Shown here: positions 1 through 7,453 of the stretch, one piece after another
Position numbering within the stretch: the stretch's first letter is position 1
Layout: every line of letters begins with the position of its first letter
Origin: Amycolatopsis jiangsuensis
GTDB lineage: Bacteria > Actinomycetota > Actinomycetes > Mycobacteriales > Pseudonocardiaceae
Length of the DNA: 64,000 nt
Direction: 5' to 3'
NCBI RefSeq assembly: GCF_014204865.1
Contig: NZ_JACHMG010000001.1
Span: forward strand, 1,860,001-1,924,000
Notes under the pieces: model-generated
What the model was told of the DNA's origin: nothing
The model's database searches: none
The model's input: the letters and a program-made list of their open reading frames with translations, nothing else
Position numbers and translations under genes: made by a program

Positions 1-169
1 GTGCTGCCGCCAGTACGTCGCGGCCGAGCCGGTCGGTGCCGAAGGGCGACCACGTCGAGGGCCCGAACGGGGCTTGCCTGCCGGCCGGTGCGAGGTCCGC
101 CAGGAACGGCCCGACGAACGCGAACAGCACCGGGACGGCGACCAGGATCACGCGGAGCGCGCGCTTCAC
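1..169 (-). CDS. ABC transporter permease, DppC/NikC-like (partial, N-terminal part)
   Basis: Only about the first 56 codons are inside the window; the rest lies beyond position 1. The GTG start at 169 overlaps the TGA stop of the preceding permease (GTGA). The N-terminus is a short basic stretch (VKRALRVILV) followed by a hydrophobic segment, then a loop ending in GTDRLGRDVL. That FGTDxLGRD signature is typical of the DppC/OppC/NikC class of inner-membrane subunits of peptide and nickel importers. It is the sixth visible gene of the cobalamin-riboswitch operon. The ATPase subunits would be expected further along, outside the window. Family assignment is secure; the substrate is inferred from context only. 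Confidence 0.85.
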   Translation of the reverse strand, partial: MKRALRVILVAVPVLFAFVGPFLADLAPAGRQAPFGPSTWSPFGTDRLGRDVLAAA

Positions 170-1113
170 GACCGGCCCCGCCGGGGCACCATCCGCTGAC
201 CGGCGAGATCGATCAGCGTGTTCACCGCGATCGCCACCACACCGGTGATCAGCACGATGGCCAGGATGACCGGCTGGTCGCGGTCCCCGATCGCCTCGAT
301 GAGCGTGGACGCGATCCCGGGCAGCGCGAACACCGCCTCGACGATCAGCACCCCGGACAGCAGGCCGTCGCCGGTGCGGCCGAGTTCCTGCAAAGCCGGG
401 CCGAGTGCGTTGGGTGCGACGTGCCGCAGCAGCAAAGACGCGCGGCCCACGCCGAAACGCCGCGCCTGCCGGATGTAGGGCTGGTCCAGTACGTCGATCA
501 CCCCGGCACGGACGAGCCGCACGATCGGCGCGGCCACCCTGGCCACCATCACGGTGAGCGGCAGGACCAGGTAACCCGGTTCGGCAAGCATTCCCGAAAG
601 ATCGACGCCGAGGAAGGTCGCCGGGAACAGCCGCAGCCGGACCGCCAGGTAGGCCACCGCCAGCACGGAGAGCACGAAATCCGGGATCGAGTCGAGGACC
701 ACGCTCACCGTGGTGATCACGCGGTCGCGCACCGAACCCGGACGCAGGCCGGCGGCGAATCCCGCGCATCCGGCCACCGGCAGCAGGACGAGGGTGGTCA
801 GCGCCGCCATCAGCCCGGTCACCGCGAACGGTTCGCCGATCACCCGGGCCACCGGTTCGCCGCCCGCATACGACGTGCCGAGATCGCCGGTGAGCACGTG
901 CCCGAGCCAGCGCAGGAACCGGGTGACCGGAGCGAGATCGAGCCCGAGCAGCTGCCGCGTCTGCGTCCGCTGCTGCTCGCTGAACCATTCGCCGGCCCGT
1001 GCGTCGGCGGCATCGCCGGGCAGCAGCAGGGACAACCCGAACACCAGCACGAGCAGGAGCAGCACCTGCCCGGCGCCCAGGACGAGCCGGCGCAAGGCGA
1101 AACGGGTCAGCAC
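166..1113 (-). CDS. ABC transporter permease, DppB/NikB-like
   Basis: A 315-residue integral membrane protein of the binding-protein-dependent transport family. It starts with the usual DppB-type N-terminal helix (RFALRRLVLGAGQVLLLLVL), has an outer loop of about 60 residues, and then five further helices. The conserved EAA-type cytoplasmic loop is visible near residues 220-245 (IRQARRFGVGRASLLLRHVAPNA, in pieces). The start is GTG at 1113, 22 bases after the stop of the solute-binding protein gene, and the stop overlaps the next permease. With its partner it would form the channel for whatever the solute-binding protein captures. Context with cbtAB and a B12 riboswitch suggests a metal or metal-chelate rather than a peptide; that part is inference. 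Confidence 0.88.
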   Translation of the reverse strand: MLTRFALRRLVLGAGQVLLLLVLVFGLSLLLPGDAADARAGEWFSEQQRTQTRQLLGLDLAPVTRFLRWLGHVLTGDLGTSYAGGEPVARVIGEPFAVTGLMAALTTLVLLPVAGCAGFAAGLRPGSVRDRVITTVSVVLDSIPDFVLSVLAVAYLAVRLRLFPATFLGVDLSGMLAEPGYLVLPLTVMVARVAAPIVRLVRAGVIDVLDQPYIRQARRFGVGRASLLLRHVAPNALGPALQELGRTGDGLLSGVLIVEAVFALPGIASTLIEAIGDRDQPVILAIVLITGVVAIAVNTLIDLAGQRMVPRRGRS

Positions 1114-1135
1114 GGCGGTCAGCGAGACCCGGCGG

Positions 1136-2674
1136 TCATCGGGCCACCTTGTCGAACCGCGCCCAGTTCAGCGCGTTGGGCACGCCGGCCGGAATGCCGC
1201 GGTAGCCGGCGGCCGCGGCGCTGTTCCACGACGAGATGCCCCAGAACACGAATCCGCCACGGTCGTGAAGGATCTCGTGCATCCGGTGGTAGAGCGCGGC
1301 GCGTTCCGGCTCGGAGGCCGTGGCCAGTGCCTGGCCGTACAGCGCGTCGAACTCCGGATCGTGCCAGTTGGTGCGGTTCTGCGGCGAACCGGTGAGCAGC
1401 CGGGACGCGAAGTGGTTGGGAATCGACAGCGGTCCCGACTGGCCCATGGTCAACTGCCCGGTCTTGAGTGCCTCGGCGTAGTAGGTGTCCCCGGAGCCGA
1501 CCCGCACCCGTACCGTGACACCGCTCTGTTTCGCCTGCTCCGCGAACAGGTTCGCGGCCTCGACGAAGCCGGTGGCGGCGGGCGCGGTGAACAGGTCGAT
1601 GGTTAGGTTCGGCACTCCGGCCTTGCGCAGCAAGGCTTTCGCCGCGTCCGGGTCGAAGGTGTGCTGCGGAAGCTCGGCGTAGTACTGGAACCCCTTGCCG
1701 AACACGTCGTTGGAGATTTCGCCGTCGCCCTGCAGGGCCACCTTCACCAGTTCCTCGCGGTCCACCATCCGCATCAGCGCACGCCGGACGTCCGCGTTGT
1801 CGAACGGCGGCCGGTCGGTCTTCATCGCGAAGTAGTAGATCCCGCTGTTCGGCGTCGCCTGGACGCGAAGATTCCCGTCGCCGCGCATCTGCTTCGCCGC
1901 GGCCGGCGTGAGATCGTCGGCGAAATCGGCCTGCCCGCTGCGCACAGCGGCGGTGCGGGCGTCGTTCTCCGCGCTGAGGATACGCAGACGGCCGATCCGC
2001 GGTGCCCCGTCCCAGTAGCCGTCGTAGGAAGTGGCCACCATTTCCCGGCCCGGCCGGAAGGAGTCGAACCGGAACGGTCCGGTGCCGACCGGACGGCGGA
2101 AGTCCCGGGTGCCGGCGCGGATGATCCGCGTGCCGTAGGCCGCGAGTGCGGTACGGAACTCGAACGACGGGCGGTGCAGGGCGATCTCGGCGGTGCGCTC
2201 GTCGACCTCGCGGGACTGCCCGAGGTCGACCAGGTCCAGCGTCGTGGCGGCGATGAACGGCTGCTGTCCGGCCGGGCCGAGGATCCGGGAGAGGGTGTGG
2301 AGCACGTCGGCGGAGGTGACTTTCGCCCCGTCGTGCCAGCGCGCGTCCCGCAGGGTGATGCGCCACCGGGTGCCGTCGGCGTTCGGCTCGGCGGCGGTGG
2401 CGAGACGTGGCACCGGGCGCATGGCGTCATCGACTTCGAACAGCCCGTCGTACAACGCCTTCAGCCGCGCCTCGTCGATGAACAGGTGGCTGGTGCCCGG
2501 ATCGAGGCTTTCGTCGGCACCCGATCCCTTGAACACCGCGGAGAACGTGTCGACGCCACTGCCGGAGGCATCGGCGCAGCCGCTCGCCAGCGCACCCACC
2601 GCGAGGCCGGTACCCAGCAGGAACCCACGCCTGCTGAGCGGCGAGCGGGCCGCCGCGCCCGGGCTTTCCACCAT
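1136..2674 (-). CDS. ABC transporter solute-binding lipoprotein (SBP_bac_5, NikA/DppA-like)
   Basis: A 512-residue extracytoplasmic binding protein of the peptide/nickel cluster-C family. I chose ATG 2674 because it places SRRGFLLG near residue 12, a twin-arginine-like signal, followed by lipobox LASGC, so the mature protein is probably a Tat-exported lipoprotein. The body has the family hallmarks: a stretch on assumed start conditions (LYDGLFEVDD), the conserved WRITLRDARWHDGAKVTSADV, and RPVGTGPFRF. A longer upstream open frame runs into the fhuF-like gene and is less likely to be translated. It sits 11 bases after the fhuF-like stop and 22 before the permease. NikA-type proteins bind Ni or Ni/Co chelates and DppA-type bind peptides; sequence alone does not decide. 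Confidence 0.85.
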   Translation of the reverse strand: MVESPGAAARSPLSRRGFLLGTGLAVGALASGCADASGSGVDTFSAVFKGSGADESLDPGTSHLFIDEARLKALYDGLFEVDDAMRPVPRLATAAEPNADGTRWRITLRDARWHDGAKVTSADVLHTLSRILGPAGQQPFIAATTLDLVDLGQSREVDERTAEIALHRPSFEFRTALAAYGTRIIRAGTRDFRRPVGTGPFRFDSFRPGREMVATSYDGYWDGAPRIGRLRILSAENDARTAAVRSGQADFADDLTPAAAKQMRGDGNLRVQATPNSGIYYFAMKTDRPPFDNADVRRALMRMVDREELVKVALQGDGEISNDVFGKGFQYYAELPQHTFDPDAAKALLRKAGVPNLTIDLFTAPAATGFVEAANLFAEQAKQSGVTVRVRVGSGDTYYAEALKTGQLTMGQSGPLSIPNHFASRLLTGSPQNRTNWHDPEFDALYGQALATASEPERAALYHRMHEILHDRGGFVFWGISSWNSAAAAGYRGIPAGVPNALNWARFDKVAR

Positions 2675-2685
2675 TGTCGGACTTC

Positions 2686-3369
2686 CTAACCGTTCAGGAC
2701 ACAGTCGCCGCACTTCGGCCCGGCACGGTCCGGCGCGGCACGATAGATCAGGCAGCAGCTGTTCCGGCGGAACCGGCCGCCGGTGCGGGTGGCCGCACCG
2801 GCCAGCGGCGGAAGGACCTCGAGCGCACCGAGCAGCGCCGAAACCGCGTCCGTCCACTCCGGACGCTCAGCACGGAGTACGGTGGCCGCGCCGTTCAGCG
2901 CGGACGCGAGATTCCCCCGGCGCACGGTGGCGGCCAGGGAGAACTCCCCGACGGCCCGGTCCAGCCGGGCCAGGGGGCCGTGCAGAACCCGCTCACGGAA
3001 GGCGGCGACCACTTCGGACGGAGCGAGCGGCGCGGGATTTTCCGCCAGGGACAACGGGATCGCGCCACCCACCACCGGCTGCCACCAGGCACCGGCGAAG
3101 TCCGGCACGATCGCGTGCCCGGCCGCCAGCGCCAGTGCCGGCGAGCAGAGCCGGGCGGCCAGTCCCAGATGCGCGACCGAGGCGGCGACCCGCCCTTCCA
3201 CCCGGCCGCCGCCGGCCGCGAGCACGTCCCGGACCTGCTCGACCCGGTGCCGCAGCACGGGTCCGTCGTCGAGCACCTCGGCCAGTGGACGCCACGGCGC
3301 GGGCGGCCTGGCATCAGGCGGATGCGTTTCGGCGGCGAAAAAGGGGCCCAGCCCGGAAAGAGGGTTCAC
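2686..3369 (-). CDS. FhuF-like ferric reductase, (2Fe-2S) protein
   Basis: A 227-residue protein whose C-terminus carries the FhuF-type cluster ligands CC-x10-C-x2-C (SCCLIYR ... KCGDCVL), which in characterised members hold an unusual 2Fe-2S cluster used to reduce siderophore-bound Fe(III). The central part (GHAIVPDFAGAWWQPVVGGAIPLSL) matches the FhuF N-terminal domain style. The GTG start at 3369 overlaps the cbtA stop (GTGA), indicating translational coupling. Its placement between cbtA and a NikA-like transporter, downstream of a cobalamin riboswitch, is odd for a ferric-siderophore reductase. A role in reducing or releasing cobalt or a cobalt chelate is a possible alternative. Cluster binding is well supported; the substrate is open. 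Confidence 0.85.
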   Translation of the reverse strand: MNPLSGLGPFFAAETHPPDARPPAPWRPLAEVLDDGPVLRHRVEQVRDVLAAGGGRVEGRVAASVAHLGLAARLCSPALALAAGHAIVPDFAGAWWQPVVGGAIPLSLAENPAPLAPSEVVAAFRERVLHGPLARLDRAVGEFSLAATVRRGNLASALNGAATVLRAERPEWTDAVSALLGALEVLPPLAGAATRTGGRFRRNSCCLIYRAAPDRAGPKCGDCVLNG

Positions 3370-4193
3370 GCCTCGGCGACAGCCCGCACCGGAGCGTCCC
3401 GCCGCAGCACGCGTTCGGCGAGCGGACCGAACACGAGCGCGATCGTGGTCCACAGGATCACCTGGGCCAGCACGGAGTACAGCCGGAACTCCGCCAGCGT
3501 GTCCGCGGGGAATCCCGGGTACACGATCCGGCCGGCCGGATCCCGCAGCGGCAGCGGTGTTTCACTGCCGGCTGCGCCGGACAGCTCGCCGAGCGAGGGC
3601 AGCACCGCCATCAGGATCGCCGAGAGCACCACGAATGCGGCGCCGGCGACCAGCGTCGCGTTCCAGGTGCCCAGCCGCGGCGCGAGCCGCCGCCCCACGA
3701 GCAGCGCCGCCACCAGGAACAGCACCGACGCGGCGACCATCAGCAGGTACAGGCCGGTCCGGGCGCCGATCGTGCCCGGGTGGCCGACCGCAGGCGGATT
3801 GGCCGGGTACTTGAGGAACGGAACCAGGTACAGGGTCAGGAATCCGGCACCGGCGATCAGCGTGGCGAGTGCCCGCGCGCGGATCCGGCCGGTGCGGCCG
3901 AGCAGCACGGTGTAGACCACCGCGAACAATGCGCCCATGGCGACCCCGAAGAGCACCATGCCGACGCCGATCCCGAGGTTGCCCTGGACGGCCCGGCTGA
4001 AGACTTCCGGGCCTTCGGTCTCGACCGGCAGCCCGGCGGCTTTGTCGAGCGCGGCCTGGGCTTCGTCGCGGCCGGCCTCGTAGTCGATGGCGGACTGCAC
4101 GAGCGGTTCGGCGAAGACCCGCGCGAAAACGAACGCGAGCAGTCCGCCGAGTGCGCCGGCGAGCAGGCCGCGCAGGATGAGGGTGCGTTCCAT
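3366..4193 (-). CDS. cbtA: CbtA-family cobalt transporter subunit
   Basis: A 275-residue membrane protein with at least five hydrophobic segments. The N-terminus MERTLILRGLLAGALGGLLA followed by the acidic EPLVQSAIDYE stretch is the characteristic start of CbtA, the large subunit of a predicted cobalt uptake system usually found next to CbtB and under B12 control. LVPFLKYPANPPAVGHPGTI is another CbtA-typical conserved block. It starts 8 bases after the cbtB stop and overlaps the fhuF-like gene. Function as a cobalt permease is accepted mainly from genomic context in the family; here the upstream riboswitch supports it directly. Confidence 0.92.
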   Translation of the reverse strand: MERTLILRGLLAGALGGLLAFVFARVFAEPLVQSAIDYEAGRDEAQAALDKAAGLPVETEGPEVFSRAVQGNLGIGVGMVLFGVAMGALFAVVYTVLLGRTGRIRARALATLIAGAGFLTLYLVPFLKYPANPPAVGHPGTIGARTGLYLLMVAASVLFLVAALLVGRRLAPRLGTWNATLVAGAAFVVLSAILMAVLPSLGELSGAAGSETPLPLRDPAGRIVYPGFPADTLAEFRLYSVLAQVILWTTIALVFGPLAERVLRRDAPVRAVAEA

Positions 4194-4201
4194 GTGCCGG
4201 G

Positions 4202-4411
4202 TCAGTGGCAGGGGAAGCCGAGGAGGTGCCGGGCGTCGTGGACGAACTCGTGCACGTGCGTGTCACTGCCGAACACCGACACCGCGCCCTGGTCGACCCC
4301 GACGAAGTAGTACAGCAGCAGCGCCGCGAGCACGGTGAGGCCCAGCCACAGCACGGCTTTCGAGACGGGCAGGACGACCGGCGTGGAACGCTCGGCCGGA
4401 ATGCTGGTCAT
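4202..4411 (-). CDS. cbtB: CbtB-family cobalt transporter subunit
   Basis: A 69-residue single-span protein. The ATG at 4411 has a good ribosome site (GGAGAA) and defines the short CbtB length; a longer frame reaching back to 4582 would run through the riboswitch and is rejected. One helix (VLWLGLTVLAALLLYYFVGV) is followed by a histidine-rich tail, THVHEFVHDARHLLGFPCH, with five His and one Cys, the presumed metal-binding end of CbtB. It is the first gene of the operon, directly behind the cobalamin riboswitch, so transcription or translation should fall when adenosylcobalamin is plentiful. Confidence 0.93.
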   Translation of the reverse strand: MTSIPAERSTPVVLPVSKAVLWLGLTVLAALLLYYFVGVDQGAVSVFGSDTHVHEFVHDARHLLGFPCH

Positions 4412-4429
4412 GGTGTTCTCCTTCGGGAT

Positions 4430-4560
4430 GACGCGTCCCCTGCGGGTGGAACAAACGGCGGCTCCTCGACCTGACTCGCCCTCCGGGGAGGACTCACAGT
4501 GGCGCGACCGTGCCGGATTCTCACCGGCTTCGGGAAACCGCCGCGCGTGCTGAACCGTAC
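4430..4560 (-). promoter_or_regulatory. Cobalamin (B12) riboswitch upstream of cbtB
   Basis: Read on the minus strand, the leader contains the cobalamin aptamer core: GCCGGTGAGAATCCGGC (P3 stem with GGTG..AA.TCC), CGGTCGCGCCACTGTGA (B12-box version GCCACTGT at 4497-4504), then a GC hairpin (CCTCCCCGGAGGG) and AGTCAGG. All main conserved blocks are present in the right order and spacing. It lies about 20-150 bases before the cbtB start and should repress the six-gene operon when cobalamin is high. The exact ends are approximate. Confidence 0.93.
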
Positions 4561-4633
4561 GACCAGCCACCCCGGCAGTCAATCGCCCGGCGGGTGGCCG
4601 GTGTCACCGTGCTCGGCCGGCCGGTCCCCCGCG

Positions 4634-4664
4634 TTGACAGCCGGACCGGATCCAGTGCTAACGT
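4634..4664 (+). promoter_or_regulatory. Candidate promoter for the 4701 secreted-protein gene
   Basis: TTGACA at 4634-4639 and TAACGT at 4659-4664 form a housekeeping-type promoter with a 19-base spacer, slightly longer than ideal. It points at the gene at 4701. Confidence 0.5.
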
Positions 4665-4672
4665 ACTTTTAC

Positions 4673-4688
4673 TAGTTAAGTAGTTAAA
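4673..4688. promoter_or_regulatory. Tandem TAGTTAA repeat, possible operator
   Basis: Two abutting direct copies, TAGTTAAG (4673-4680) and TAGTTAAA (4681-4688), lie between the candidate promoter and the ribosome site of the 4701 gene. A/T-rich direct repeats at the start of transcription are unusual in this G+C-rich sequence and look like a repressor site. No cognate regulator can be named. Confidence 0.4.
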
Positions 4689-4700
4689 TAGGGAGGGGAC

Positions 4701-5087
4701 ATGACCGCCTCGGACAGCCGCCGGATCGTCCACCGTGTCACGGCCGGCGCGGCGGTGACCGCGACCGCGGCACTCGCACTGGCCGGCACCGCGTTCGCCG
4801 GGCAGGCCACCTCCGGTGGGGGTGCGGACGTGACGCCGTTGCGCGTGCACTCCGCCGGCTACCCGCTCGAAGTCCGGCTGAGCACTGCGGCAGGCGACGG
4901 CTACTCCAGTGCGCAGCAGCCGGACAGCGTCCGCGACTACCCGACGCCGCCGAACACGTGGAGCACCGTCACGTTCTTCAGCGACGGAGAGCCGATCATC
5001 GGCTACGCCCCGATCGACGCCGGGACGAGCCTCACCTGCACCGCCGGCGGCAGCGCGGCCGAGCCGCAAGTGACCTGCGAGTACTGA
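4701..5087 (+). CDS. Small secreted protein of unknown function
   Basis: A 128-residue protein with a Sec signal: a basic start, a hydrophobic run AAVTATAALALAGTAFA, and a cleavage site after AFA. The mature part of about 95 residues is polar, with two cysteines near the C-terminus (LTCTAG ... VTCEY) that could form one disulfide. The ATG is preceded by GGGAGG at ideal distance. I do not recognise a family. It stands alone between a divergent metal-uptake operon and an ABC operon on the same strand, has its own promoter, and has a tandem A/T-rich repeat that may be an operator. A small exported actinobacterial protein is all that can be said. Confidence 0.75.
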   Translation: MTASDSRRIVHRVTAGAAVTATAALALAGTAFAGQATSGGGADVTPLRVHSAGYPLEVRLSTAAGDGYSSAQQPDSVRDYPTPPNTWSTVTFFSDGEPIIGYAPIDAGTSLTCTAGGSAAEPQVTCEY

Positions 5088-5132
5088 GCGTCACCGACGC
5101 TCTATCCTGACCACGGAACGGAACAAGGGGAC

Positions 5133-6026
5133 ATGACCGGGGACATGACACAGCGCGAGAGCCGGCCCGCACTGCGGGCCGACCGGCTGGGCAAGCGCTA
5201 CCGGAGAGGCTGGGCGCTGCGGGACTGCACGCTGGCCGTGCCGTCCGGGCGGGTGGTGGGCCTGGTCGGCCCGAACGGGGCGGGCAAGAGCACCTTCCTC
5301 GGCCTGCTCACCGGCCTGCTGCAGCCCACCGAAGGACAGGTCGAGGTCGCTGGTGCCCGCCCGTCCGGCCGGCAACCCGATCACCGGGTTTCCTTCCTGT
5401 CCCAGGAGAAACCGCTCTACCCGCAGTTCACTGTGGAGGATCAGCTGCGGTTCGGCCGGTCGGCCAACCCGCAGTGGGACCAGGCGCACGCGGAGCACTA
5501 CCTAACCCGCGGACGCGTCCCGGCCGGTGCGCGGATCGGCACGCTCTCCGGTGGCCAGCGCACCTGGGTCGCGCTCGCGGTGGCGCTCGGTACGCACCCG
5601 GAGCTGGTGCTGCTGGACGAACCGCTGGCCGACCTCGACCCGGTGGCGCGTGGTTCGGTGCTCGCCGCGCTGGCCGAGGAGCGGCAACGGCACGGCACCA
5701 CCATCGTGCTGTCCTCGCACGTCCTGGCCGAACTCGAAGAGGTGTGCGACCACCTGCTGCTGTTCGCCGGCGGGCAGGTCCGGCTGGCCGGCGACGTCCG
5801 GGACCTGATCGCCGGGCACACCGTGCTGTCCGGCCCGCTCGGTGGGCCGATCCCGGTCCCCGCCCGCACCGTGGTGGACGCGACACGCGGCGACCGGGGC
5901 ACGCACCTGCTCGTCACGGCCGGTGCCGGTGCCGGTGCCGATCCGGTCTGGCACGGCCGTCCGCCCACGTTGACCCAGCTCGCTCTCGGATACCTGCGCG
6001 CCGCGCACGAGGAGGTGGCCGCATGA
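5133..6026 (+). CDS. ABC transporter ATP-binding protein (exporter type)
   Basis: A 297-residue ATPase with Walker A GPNGAGKST (about residues 45-53), signature LSGGQ, Walker B LVLLDEPLADLDP and a switch His in SSHVLAE. The region after residue 220 is a variable C-terminal extension, as in YtrB/CcmA-like exporters. ATG 5133 is taken; a second ATG at 5145 has similar spacing to a GGGG stretch. The stop overlaps the start of the permease (ATGA), so the two are coupled and should form one transporter. A regulator of the YtrA type follows in the same operon, suggesting induction by cell-wall-active compounds as in related ytr systems. The substrate is unknown. Confidence 0.9.
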   Translation: MTGDMTQRESRPALRADRLGKRYRRGWALRDCTLAVPSGRVVGLVGPNGAGKSTFLGLLTGLLQPTEGQVEVAGARPSGRQPDHRVSFLSQEKPLYPQFTVEDQLRFGRSANPQWDQAHAEHYLTRGRVPAGARIGTLSGGQRTWVALAVALGTHPELVLLDEPLADLDPVARGSVLAALAEERQRHGTTIVLSSHVLAELEEVCDHLLLFAGGQVRLAGDVRDLIAGHTVLSGPLGGPIPVPARTVVDATRGDRGTHLLVTAGAGAGADPVWHGRPPTLTQLALGYLRAAHEEVAA

Positions 6027-6997
6027 TCTGGGTGGCCTGGCGCCAGCAGCGCGCCCAAGTGATCGTCCTGCTCGCTCTGCTCGTGGCCGGCTACGTCACG
6101 GTGCTCCTGCTGCACGGGTCGATGCGGGCCGACGTGGCCGCGCTCGGCAGTTGTGCCACCGAAAGCTCGGTGAGCGGCTCGTGCGGATCTCTCGGCTCCG
6201 ATTTCAAGGACAGCTGGTTCGACCTGATGAAGGTCGGCGAGTTCGTGGTGATCGTGCTGCCGGTGCTGCTCGGCATGTTCTGCGCGGCTCCGCTGATCGC
6301 GCGCGAGATCGAGCACGGCACGCACCTGCTGGCCTTCACGCAGTCGGTCGGGCGCACCCGGTGGATGCTGACCAAATTCGCGGTCACCGCGGTGCCGTCA
6401 CTGCTCCTGGTCCTACTGCTGCAGCAGGCCGTGAAGTCCTGGGTCGACAGTGCGGGCAAGCTGAGTCCCGACGGGTACAGCGAATTCCAGTGGACCACCT
6501 TCGGCACATCCGGGGTCGCCCCGCTGTCCTACCTGCTGTTCTGCCTCTCGTTCGGGATGACCATCGGCATACTCACCCGGCGCAGCCTCGTCGCGATGGC
6601 CACCACCCTGGCCACCTTCATCGTGCTCCGGGTGCTGCTGGGCCAGTCGCAGGGACTCGTCGGCACCCAGCGGCTGGTGTCCGACGATCCGACCAACTCT
6701 CCGGGTCAGCCACAAGGCGCCCAGTACGTGGACAGCGGGTACCTCACCGCGCAGGGGGAAACGCTCGACCGCAAGGCCGCCATGGCGCAGATCGCCCCGT
6801 GCGGTTCGCACACGAACGGCACGGTGGTGCCCGGTCTCACCGACTGCTACCGGGACCACGGACTGGCCAAGTACTTCGTCGACGTCCTGCCCGTGTCGGC
6901 CGCGCCGACGGTGCACTGGGTCGAGTTCGCGGTGTTCACCGGGCTGGCGGTCCTGTCGCTGCCGGTGGCCCGGTGGGCCCTGCACCGGCGGGTGTGA
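6023..6997 (+). CDS. ABC transporter permease
   Basis: A 324-residue membrane protein with about six spans: residues 10-30, one near 75-95, and four later, ending in AVFTGLAVLSLPVARWAL. It starts MIWVAWRQQRAQ, the common opening of ABC-2-type permeases paired with GntR/YtrA regulators in actinomycetes. A loop of roughly 110 residues between spans 5 and 6 carries two Cys (APCGSH, TDCYRD) and faces outward by the predicted topology. The ATG overlaps the upstream ATPase stop. It is the only permease in this operon although two ATPases are encoded. Confidence 0.87.
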   Translation: MIWVAWRQQRAQVIVLLALLVAGYVTVLLLHGSMRADVAALGSCATESSVSGSCGSLGSDFKDSWFDLMKVGEFVVIVLPVLLGMFCAAPLIAREIEHGTHLLAFTQSVGRTRWMLTKFAVTAVPSLLLVLLLQQAVKSWVDSAGKLSPDGYSEFQWTTFGTSGVAPLSYLLFCLSFGMTIGILTRRSLVAMATTLATFIVLRVLLGQSQGLVGTQRLVSDDPTNSPGQPQGAQYVDSGYLTAQGETLDRKAAMAQIAPCGSHTNGTVVPGLTDCYRDHGLAKYFVDVLPVSAAPTVHWVEFAVFTGLAVLSLPVARWALHRRV

Positions 6998-7046
6998 CGC
7001 CACGTCTTCCCCGGATGCCGGCCGGGCAGCGGCTATGCTCCCGCAG

Positions 7047-7427
7047 GTGATCGAGTTCCGGATCGACCGGCGATCTGGGGTCTCCACCTACCTGCAGATC
7101 GTCCAGCAGGTCAGACAGGCGCTGCGGCTCGGCCTGCTGAAGCCGGGTGACCGGCTGCCCACCACGCGCGAGGTGGTCGAGGCGATCGCGGTCAACCCGA
7201 ACACGGTGAACAAGGCCTACCGGGAGCTCGAGCACGAGGGGCTGGCCGAAGGACGGCGCGGGGTCGGCACGTTCATCACGGCCAGTCTCGGCAGCGAGGC
7301 CGGCGGGCGGGAGACGCCGCTGCGCCGGGAGCTGGCGGAGTGGATGGACCGCGCGCTGGGCGAGGGTCTCGGTGTGGAGGACATCGACGCGCTGTACCAG
7401 GACGTCCGGCGGGACCGGCAGTCGTGA
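7047..7427 (+). CDS. GntR-family regulator, YtrA subfamily
   Basis: A 126-residue transcription factor with the short YtrA form: an N-terminal winged helix-turn-helix (IVQQVRQALRLGLLKPGDRLPTTREV, then the recognition helix NPNTVNKAYRELEHEGL) and a tail of about 45 residues for dimerisation, without a large ligand domain. I prefer GTG 7047 because it gives the family-typical MIEFRIDRRSG start; an in-frame ATG at 7035 would add four residues. YtrA proteins usually repress their own ABC operon and respond to envelope stress. Here it lies between one ATPase/permease pair and a second ATPase and its stop overlaps a possible GTG of the next gene. Confidence 0.9.
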   Translation: MIEFRIDRRSGVSTYLQIVQQVRQALRLGLLKPGDRLPTTREVVEAIAVNPNTVNKAYRELEHEGLAEGRRGVGTFITASLGSEAGGRETPLRRELAEWMDRALGEGLGVEDIDALYQDVRRDRQS

Positions 7428-7453
7428 ACGGATCGGGCGAGGAAGGACGCGGC

